From Actinobacteria bacterium UBA3086 (GTDB lineage Bacteria > Actinomycetota > Coriobacteriia > Anaerosomatales > UBA3086), in assembly GCA_002367305.1 (NCBI GenBank), contig DFBG01000035.1, positions 834 through 9,538 of the forward strand: DNA of 8,705 nt, in the 5' to 3' direction. This document shows, piece after piece, positions 1 through 4,124 of this stretch. Positions within the stretch are counted from its first letter, which is position 1. Every line of letters begins with the position of its first letter. Below the pieces are notes generated by a model. The model ran no database searches and was not told the DNA's origin. It saw only the letters and a list, made by a program, of their open reading frames with translations. Both the position numbers and the translations under genes were made by a program.

Positions 1-459
1 GGTTGGGCTGCGGACCTGCACGGTGACTCTGCGGGCACGGGATTCGGCGGCGGCATGAGGTCGGGATACGAGCGCGGCTCCAGCGGCATGCCGTGCGGAG
101 CCTGTCACGAGAGCCACGGCAACGGCAACGACTACCACATCGCCTCACAGGTCAACGGCGTGGACGTGACCATCACCAACGGCAACAGCTACAAGACCCT
201 CTGCGCCGCATGTCATACCGGCACGGTGCTGAACTGGCACCAGGAGTGCATCACCTGCCACGCTTGGGGCCTCGGTCACGGCAACTCGGTCGATTCGCCG
301 GAGACGAACACGAACGTGGGCTACCCCAACGCCACGAGCGATTGCTCGCTCTGTCACAATCATGGCAGTCGTTCCAATGTGGGCAGTGTGGACGACATAG
401 GCGTGGACGACCCCACGTGTTCGGAGCACTACTGCCACTCGTACGGGAACACGTTCTAG
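1..459 (+). CDS. multiheme c-type cytochrome, C-terminal part (5' end outside window)
   Basis: The frame is open from base 1 and ends at TAG 457-459, so this is the C-terminal 152 residues of a longer protein. Four CXXCH haem-attachment motifs are visible: CGACH (94-108), CAACH (202-216), CITCH (247-261) and CSLCH (343-357). Near the C-terminus is a CX4CH motif, CSEHYCH (418-438). The CX4CH-with-CXXCH combination recalls the Geobacter-type CxxxxCH/CXXCH repeat family (PF09698/TIGR01904 style). Such proteins are exported and carry covalent haem for periplasmic or surface electron transfer. No signal peptide can be seen because the N-terminus is missing. The next cytochrome gene starts 1 bp after the stop, so the two are surely co-transcribed. 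Whether the CX4CH binds haem cannot be told from sequence. Redox partner and substrate are unknown. Confidence 0.9.
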   Translation, partial: GWAADLHGDSAGTGFGGGMRSGYERGSSGMPCGACHESHGNGNDYHIASQVNGVDVTITNGNSYKTLCAACHTGTVLNWHQECITCHAWGLGHGNSVDSPETNTNVGYPNATSDCSLCHNHGSRSNVGSVDDIGVDDPTCSEHYCHSYGNTF

Positions 460-460
460 G

Positions 461-1402
461 ATGAAGATGCCGACGAAACCCGCCGACAGGATTCACTTCA
501 GCGCTGCGGCACACATCGCGCTGGTGAGTTGTGTCGTGGCTCTCCTCTTGGGGCTGACCTCTCCCGCGCTCGCGTTCCACACCGACGGACGTGAAGGCAC
601 CCTGGACTGCGTCGACTGCCACGGCGACGACCGCGACGACTGGACCGGCGAAGGTCCTCACGGTTACTACACCACTGAGACCGCGAAATGCGGCCTCTGC
701 CACACGGTGCATACGGCCCCATTCGGCGGCACCCTGCTGCTGCCTGCCGGCACCATCTCGGACTCGTGTCTCTCGTGCCACGACGGCACGGGCGCCGTGG
801 GCGTCTACAGCCAGATAACCGCACGAGGCGGGGTTGTCGCCGCCGAGCATCGGGTGGATACCACCTCGACGATTCCGGGCGGATCGACCGACCTGTCGAA
901 GGACCTCTTCTGCGGAAGCTGCCACTCCGTCCACCGGGCAACGACCGTGGAGCCCTACCTCCGCGACACCGGCAAGGCATTCTCCAGTGCCGAGTACATC
1001 ACCACTGACAACCTACTCCGAGACAACGTGAACGACACCGCGAGCGGAACGTACCCGGTGTACGGAGCAGCATGGTGTGCATCCTGCCACGATGAGCGCA
1101 GCAGTGGAGGGGTCGTACACAATCATCCGGTCAGTAAGACCGCAACGTACACCTTGGGGCGGTCGAACGACGGGTACTCGGACACCTCGGACGATCCATA
1201 CTGTCAGCAGTGTCATGAGGATTACCGCGACGTGGAAACCGCCTTCTCAGCGAGTCTCAAGGACTACGGAAACCCTCCCCCCGACGCGCCGATAAATCCT
1301 GAATACACGGCATTCCCGCATCAGTCGGCGGAGCCTAACCTTCTCGTTGAGACCGCCGACGACCTGTGTCTGAACTGCCACGACGCGGCAACGCTACCGT
1401 AG
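461..1402 (+). CDS. secreted heptaheme c-type cytochrome (doubled-CXXCH type)
   Basis: This is a complete 313-residue protein. A signal peptide is clear: a weakly basic N-region, a hydrophobic core at about residues 18-33, and an ALA-FH cleavage site near residue 38/39. Seven CXXCH motifs follow, at residues 50-54, 77-81, 103-107, 151-155, 206-210, 248-252 and 303-307. Several have a second His just after the motif (CHTVH, CHSVH), which is common in doubled-CXXCH multihaem proteins where His supplies the distal ligand. There is no recognisable catalytic domain, so it is probably an electron-transfer protein outside the cytoplasmic membrane. It starts 1 bp after the preceding cytochrome gene. 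A second in-frame ATG at 467 is possible; no strong Shine-Dalgarno separates the two choices, and translational coupling is likely. Its 3' end overlaps the minus-strand fragment at 1394-1618 by 9 bp, tail to tail. Confidence 0.93.
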   Translation: MKMPTKPADRIHFSAAAHIALVSCVVALLLGLTSPALAFHTDGREGTLDCVDCHGDDRDDWTGEGPHGYYTTETAKCGLCHTVHTAPFGGTLLLPAGTISDSCLSCHDGTGAVGVYSQITARGGVVAAEHRVDTTSTIPGGSTDLSKDLFCGSCHSVHRATTVEPYLRDTGKAFSSAEYITTDNLLRDNVNDTASGTYPVYGAAWCASCHDERSSGGVVHNHPVSKTATYTLGRSNDGYSDTSDDPYCQQCHEDYRDVETAFSASLKDYGNPPPDAPINPEYTAFPHQSAEPNLLVETADDLCLNCHDAATLP

Positions 1403-1618
1403 CCCGCGCCGACGCCTTCCTTGCGAGACCGGAAGATACACGACTGCGGTAACAAGCGGACCGACCCCCAGTAGCATGAAGTTCAGCAACGCCGGATTCC
1501 TCAGGGTGTTGATCATGGATGAGCCATCTTCAACTGCGGCGATGTACTCGACGGACACGGCACCCGCTACCAGCACTGTGAGGACGAGTAGCGGCACAAA
1601 CAGGAAGACCACCCTCAA
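1394..1618 (-). pseudogene. C-terminal fragment of a membrane protein paralogous to the gene at 7943-8482
   Basis: The 74-codon frame encodes two hydrophobic segments and a basic tail. It aligns with residues about 102-174 of the intact membrane protein at 7943-8482. Over a 59-residue stretch I count 44 identities, including FVPLLVLTV, TLRNPALL and LLGVGPLVTAVVYLP. At DNA level, 1430-1505 matches 7988-8063 at 64 of 76 positions, with the first 21 bases identical. The N-terminal three membrane segments of the paralogue are absent. Homology fades at about 1618-1625, where the upstream reading frame belongs to an unrelated ORF. The only start available is a TTG inside the homologous region, with no clear ribosome-binding site. 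I read this as a broken gene copy. A short translated membrane peptide cannot be excluded. Confidence 0.75.
1430..1618. repeat. diverged direct repeat, copy 1 (partner at 7988-8182)
   Basis: The 3' part of the membrane-protein gene occurs twice in the same orientation, here and at 7988-8182. Identity is highest at the gene's 3' end, with an exact 21-base run at 1430-1450 against 7988-8008 and 64 of 76 matches over the first 76 bases. It is lower further in. The two copies bracket the chemotaxis operon and the lipoprotein gene. Confidence 0.75.
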
Positions 1619-2048
1619 GGTCGCCTCCGCCAGCCACGACGTAGGCTGTCACCCCAGCGACCAGTACATCGACCAGCGCGTCCTTCCTTGACTGTGCATC
1701 AAGTTCTCGGAAGGTATCGAATCCCGCACGAGCCTTGGAGAGCACCGCATCGGTCATCCCTGCGGTCTGCCTAGGGGCGGAGACCATCGCTTCCTTGAGA
1801 CCTACATCCCCGACTCTGGCATGAGCACTCTTAGCCGCTGCGATTGCACGGCGACCGAGGTTTCGAACGCCCAAGACCTTGGAGTTGACTGTGCCGACCG
1901 CTGCCGCCCCAGTGGAGAACGCGACGAGTTCGACCCACTCTGCGGCACCGAATGAGGAGATGGCGGCTCTGGCCTCAGCAGCAAGTCGGGCTGGGCGAAC
2001 CACAGTGTCCTTGAAGGACTGTATTGGTGCCAGTGCGGTCCGCGACAC
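1619..2048 (-). pseudogene. truncated Ala-rich ORF of unknown function, 3' end lost at a fusion junction
   Basis: From a GTG at 2048-2046, preceded by a purine-rich AGAGGGGGG (2052-2060), the minus strand reads about 143 plausible residues. They are Ala/Val-rich with well-spread charges, and contain a likely hydrophobic helix near residues 28-45 and another ending in AYVVAGGGD. Just after GGGDLEGGLP the frame runs out of phase over the paralogue fragment at 1394-1618 and soon loses coding character, stopping at 1530. I therefore think the original C-terminus was replaced. The Gly-rich GGGDLEGG(I/L)P ending resembles, from memory only, an uncharacterised family in which PDxD and a His-Arg-Ser segment follow; I could not verify this. 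An alternative start is TTG 2064-2066. Function is unknown. Confidence 0.5.
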
Positions 2049-2132
2049 TTGCCCCCCTCTGGACAAAGCAACAACATCCCCATGTTAGACAATCAGTCCG
2101 ACATGAGCACACAAATCCCCACACCAACAACA

Positions 2133-2164
2133 AGGGACTCCCTCTCTTTCGAGAAGAAGTCCCT
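2133..2164 (-). terminator. strong 14-bp hairpin with GAAA tetraloop, possible terminator
   Basis: On the minus strand the arms run AGGGACTTCTTCTC and GAGAGGGAGTCCCT around a GAAA loop. All 14 positions pair, two as G-U. It is followed by TGTTGTTGG, a modest U-rich tract, so rho-independent termination of transcripts coming from the lipoprotein gene and tRNA remnant is plausible. The GAAA tetraloop on a perfect stem would also suit a structured RNA. On the plus strand the hairpin lacks a T-run. Confidence 0.5.
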
Positions 2165-2197
2165 GCTAGATACCTATGTTTCGCTCCACGAGACGAT

Positions 2198-2239
2198 GCG
2201 CACATCCTCCATTTTGATGGAGGCACCTGAACCATGCGC
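2198..2239 (-). other. nested hairpin next to the tRNA-Leu fragment
   Basis: Minus-strand bases GCGCA and TGCGC, extended by two G-U pairs, form an outer stem at 2233-2239 and 2198-2204. It encloses a 9-base asymmetric loop that contains the tRNA anticodon CAG, then an inner 7-bp stem CCTCCAT/ATGGAGG with a CAAA loop (2206-2223). The outer 5' arm lies inside the tRNA-derived sequence, so the fold competes with any tRNA cloverleaf. A function is not evident. Confidence 0.4.
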
Positions 2240-2262
2240 GTCTGCCATTCCGCCACACCCGC
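2225..2262 (-). pseudogene. orphan 5' half of tRNA-Leu(CAG)
   Basis: Read on the minus strand, this 38-base piece starts with acceptor GCGGGTG, then T8-G9, a Leu-type D arm (GCGGAATGGCAGACGCGC), the 5' anticodon stem CATGG, and the loop TTCAGGT with anticodon CAG. This matches the 5' half of bacterial tRNA-Leu very closely. The expected 3' anticodon strand CCATG, the long variable arm, the T-arm and the acceptor complement CACCCGC do not follow. I found none of them further along the minus strand to 1403. The break falls exactly after position 38. It cannot make a working tRNA-Leu unless an unrecognised intervening sequence is present. The lipoprotein gene ends 54 bases upstream on the same strand. 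Confidence 0.7.
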
Positions 2263-2316
2263 GTAGCGAATGTGAATAGTAACACTGCAGGTCCAACAGC
2301 GTAAAGAAGTCGCGGA

Positions 2317-2694
2317 CTACTTGGTCGCTTCCACGTTCTGGGGGAAGACAACGAGATCGCCTTCGTCGATAACGACTGTCATGACCGTTTCCCCGTTTGT
2401 GAGCTCCAGCTCGACCAAATCGACACGATCGTAGGACGACAAATCACTGTCGTGACCCGCCTGGCTGAGGATCACCATCGCCATCATCTGATGGTTGTCG
2501 GGCTCACCATCGCCCACAGGATCGACCTTGTCTTTGTGAAAGGAACTCTCCACCTCGCCCGAAAGACCCCTCTGCTCGAAGGTCTCCTGAGCTGATTCTT
2601 CGGCGATCGCCTCATAATTGGTGCAGCCTGCCAGAACTATCGCTGTAGCCAGAAGCAGAACGACAAGCGCTGGCAACCGATATCCGCGATTCAT
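2317..2694 (-). CDS. small secreted lipoprotein, unknown function
   Basis: This 125-residue protein has a type II signal peptide: basic MNRGYR, a hydrophobic core at residues 8-20, and lipobox L21-A22-G23-C24, so it should be lipidated at Cys24 and anchored to the outer face of the membrane. The mature part is acidic, beginning with a likely helix (residues 27-45) and ending in a beta-like segment rich in Val and Glu (90-117). I recognise no domain. The ATG at 2692-2694 is well supported by a Shine-Dalgarno GAGGGGAG at 2701-2708, six bases upstream. A TAGAAT -10-like box lies at 2732-2737 on the minus strand, but I see no convincing -35. The gene points toward the tRNA-Leu remnant and the hairpin at 2133-2164, which may end its transcript. 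It is divergent from the chemotaxis operon. Confidence 0.8.
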   Translation of the reverse strand: MNRGYRLPALVVLLLATAIVLAGCTNYEAIAEESAQETFEQRGLSGEVESSFHKDKVDPVGDGEPDNHQMMAMVILSQAGHDSDLSSYDRVDLVELELTNGETVMTVVIDEGDLVVFPQNVEATK

Positions 2695-2734
2695 ACTTCG
2701 CTCCCCTCAATCCCCTGTTATGACTGCCTCGATT

Positions 2735-2821
2735 CTAGCGCAAGGTCGTCGCACCGGCGGATTGAAGCAGCGCTACCGCCACTACCAGCATCATCAGCCT
2801 CTTCAGGACCGCTCTTCTCAC
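2735..2821 (-). CDS. signal-peptide-like micro-ORF, 28 residues
   Basis: On the minus strand a GTG at 2819-2821 has a full Shine-Dalgarno AGGAGG at 2830-2835, eight bases upstream. It opens a 28-residue frame ending at TAG 2735-2737. The peptide has a basic start (VRRAVLKR), a hydrophobic stretch LMMLVVAVALL, and an SAGA-like small-residue region that could be a signal-peptidase site, leaving only a few mature residues. A very short frame starting MRRRIR overlaps its start by 4 bp. It could be a small membrane or secreted peptide, a leader for the lipoprotein 41 bp downstream, or a gene remnant that kept only its signal sequence. No homologue is recognised. The evidence is the ribosome-binding site plus composition only. 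Confidence 0.35.
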   Translation of the reverse strand: MRRAVLKRLMMLVVAVALLQSAGATTLR

Positions 2822-3041
2822 CGTATCCGCCTCCTCATGAGCCGAGACACCCAACCTCTCTCCCTGAAGTTGCCCCGTTCGTGAATTACGTATCGCTTTC
2901 GCTCGCCATCATCCATTCCCCGAGGGCCCCTAAGGAATTGACTCACCGGACACGGGCTATGTCCCGATACCGCGAGCCCACGTGCCCAAGGATGATTGCC
3001 CCATACACAGACATCCATCTCGCACAGGGGGCCGAGGGGAA
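2822..3041 (+). promoter_or_regulatory. leader region of the chemotaxis operon; promoter elements weak
   Basis: I see no convincing gene in this stretch. A -35-like TTGACT lies at 2938-2943, but no good -10 follows at 16-18 bases; the nearest is TATGTC at 2958-2963. A CCCGATAC at 2963-2970 resembles the flagellar sigma-28 -10 (GCCGATAA) at 6 of 8 bases but lacks a TAAA -35 about 15 bases upstream. A GGACA/TGTCC inverted repeat with a 7-base loop sits at 2948-2964. The operon promoter is probably here, but I cannot place it. Confidence 0.3.
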
Positions 3042-3602
3042 ATGAGCACAAGCACGGTCACGCCGACGAACGAACAACTCTCAGGTGAGATCCTCACGGC
3101 TGGTCGTGAACGTCCGCTTCTCTATCTTCTCCATGAGCTCCTCAAGTCTCCGCGTGTGGCTCCCCGCACTCGCGCAGCACGGGATTGGCTCGATGCGGTG
3201 ATCCACACTTCGGGCGCTTCTGGTGGTGCACTCTGTCTGACCATGCCGACAGGCGACGACTGGTGCGCCAAGATAGGACGGTCCTCGAGCTCCCTCACTG
3301 ACTCATTCGTGAGTCATCTTCACCTCGAGCCCCACGTGGAGATCCACCCTGATGGAGACTCAGAACTCGCCGCGAATGGAATCGGCTGCCTCGTCTCCTA
3401 TCCCATGATCAGCCAAGGGGTTCGAATCGGAACGATGATCATCTGGTTCTCGGAACGTCACCCCTCTCTCTTGGATCTCACCTATCTCGACCTCATCACG
3501 GACTTCTCCTTAGACGCCATGCGAACATTTCGAACGAAACTGATCGCTGAACTCACCGAAACCTTGGGATCAACTCATCCACAAGGGGGTGAACAGCAGT
3601 GA
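3042..3602 (+). CDS. GAF-domain-like protein leading the chemotaxis operon
   Basis: The protein is 186 residues from ATG 3042, chosen because GAGGGG (3034-3039) lies just upstream. An in-frame ATG at 2982 would add 20 low-complexity residues without a ribosome-binding site. There is no signal peptide or membrane segment, so it is cytosolic. Residues about 45-170 look like one GAF fold: helix DWLDAVIHTSG, strand GGALCLTM, then the typical distal half LVSYPMISQGVRIGTMIIW followed by the closing helix around LDLITDFSLDAMRTF. GAF domains bind small ligands or mediate dimerisation; which ligand cannot be read here. Two Cys (65, 75) lie early in the domain and a third (116) later. No output domain is attached. 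Its stop overlaps the cheW start by 4 bp, so it is translated with the chemotaxis proteins and may modulate the array. Confidence 0.7.
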   Translation: MSTSTVTPTNEQLSGEILTAGRERPLLYLLHELLKSPRVAPRTRAARDWLDAVIHTSGASGGALCLTMPTGDDWCAKIGRSSSSLTDSFVSHLHLEPHVEIHPDGDSELAANGIGCLVSYPMISQGVRIGTMIIWFSERHPSLLDLTYLDLITDFSLDAMRTFRTKLIAELTETLGSTHPQGGEQQ

Positions 3603-4123
3603 ACGCTACTACTTCCAAGCCATCACAGGCAGCAAACTCTCAGAAATTCCTGACCTTCGAGTTGGGCGGCGAAACCTATGGTGTCGAGATCCTGAGAGTC
3701 CAAGAGATCATCGGCATCCAGAACGTCACGCGCGTGCCTCGTATGCCCGGATTCGTTCGAGGAGTGATCAACCTTCGTGGTCGGATCATCCCGGTCATAG
3801 ACCTGAGAACGAGATTCGGCATCAAGGAAACACCTGACACCGAGCACACATGCATCGTGATCACACAGATCAACGGTCCCTCCGGCCCTCTGACCATGGG
3901 CATCGTAATCGAAGAGGTGTCCGAGGTCATCGATATTCCCGAGGGACAGGTCGAATCGGCACCGGAACTGGGCATGGGCATCCGCACCGACTTCCTGCTC
4001 GGAATGGGCAAGCTGGGCGACGCCATCGTGATACTCCTCGACATTGAGAAAGTACTCTCGCACACGGACCTGGAAGCCCTTGACGATGTGCACGAAATCG
4101 ACACCGACAAGAAAGTAGACTGA
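3599..4123 (+). CDS. cheW: chemotaxis coupling protein CheW
   Basis: This 174-residue protein consists of a single CheW (SH3-like) domain at about residues 15-155. Hallmarks are the opening QKFLTFELGGETYGVEILRV, the IxRVPRMPGFVRGVINLRG segment (43-61), IIPVIDLRTRFG (63-74), and the second subdomain GIVIEEVSEVIDI (101-113). CheW bridges chemoreceptor tips and the kinase CheA in the signalling array. It begins at GTG 3599, overlapping the preceding stop in a GTGA, with AAGGGGG at 3583-3589 as ribosome-binding site. The last 20 residues are an acidic tail, and the first 14 are a polar extension beyond the core domain. The chemoreceptor gene follows after 1 bp. No CheA is encoded in the window, so its kinase partner must be elsewhere. 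Confidence 0.95.
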   Translation: MNATTSKPSQAANSQKFLTFELGGETYGVEILRVQEIIGIQNVTRVPRMPGFVRGVINLRGRIIPVIDLRTRFGIKETPDTEHTCIVITQINGPSGPLTMGIVIEEVSEVIDIPEGQVESAPELGMGIRTDFLLGMGKLGDAIVILLDIEKVLSHTDLEALDDVHEIDTDKKVD

Positions 4124-4124
4124 T

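Noticed and set aside
251..980. Long minus-strand open frames opposite the cytochrome genes
   Set aside because: They are shadows of GC-rich coding sequence: Arg/Gly-rich, with no ribosome-binding site. The plus strand carries clear haem motifs.
1975..2256. 93-codon minus-strand frame beginning MAEWQTR
   Set aside because: This peptide start is the well-known false ORF made by translating a tRNA 5' half; the rest is Cys/Ser-rich noise.
2128..2262. Group I intron interrupting tRNA-Leu
   Set aside because: I saw none of the conserved core pairings and could not find the 3' tRNA half downstream on the minus strand. The idea is left only as a check in the tRNA finding.
2818..3051. 77-codon minus-strand frame across the operon leader
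   Set aside because: It is Cys/Trp-rich without domain character, has no ribosome-binding site, and overlaps the likely promoter and start of the GAF gene.
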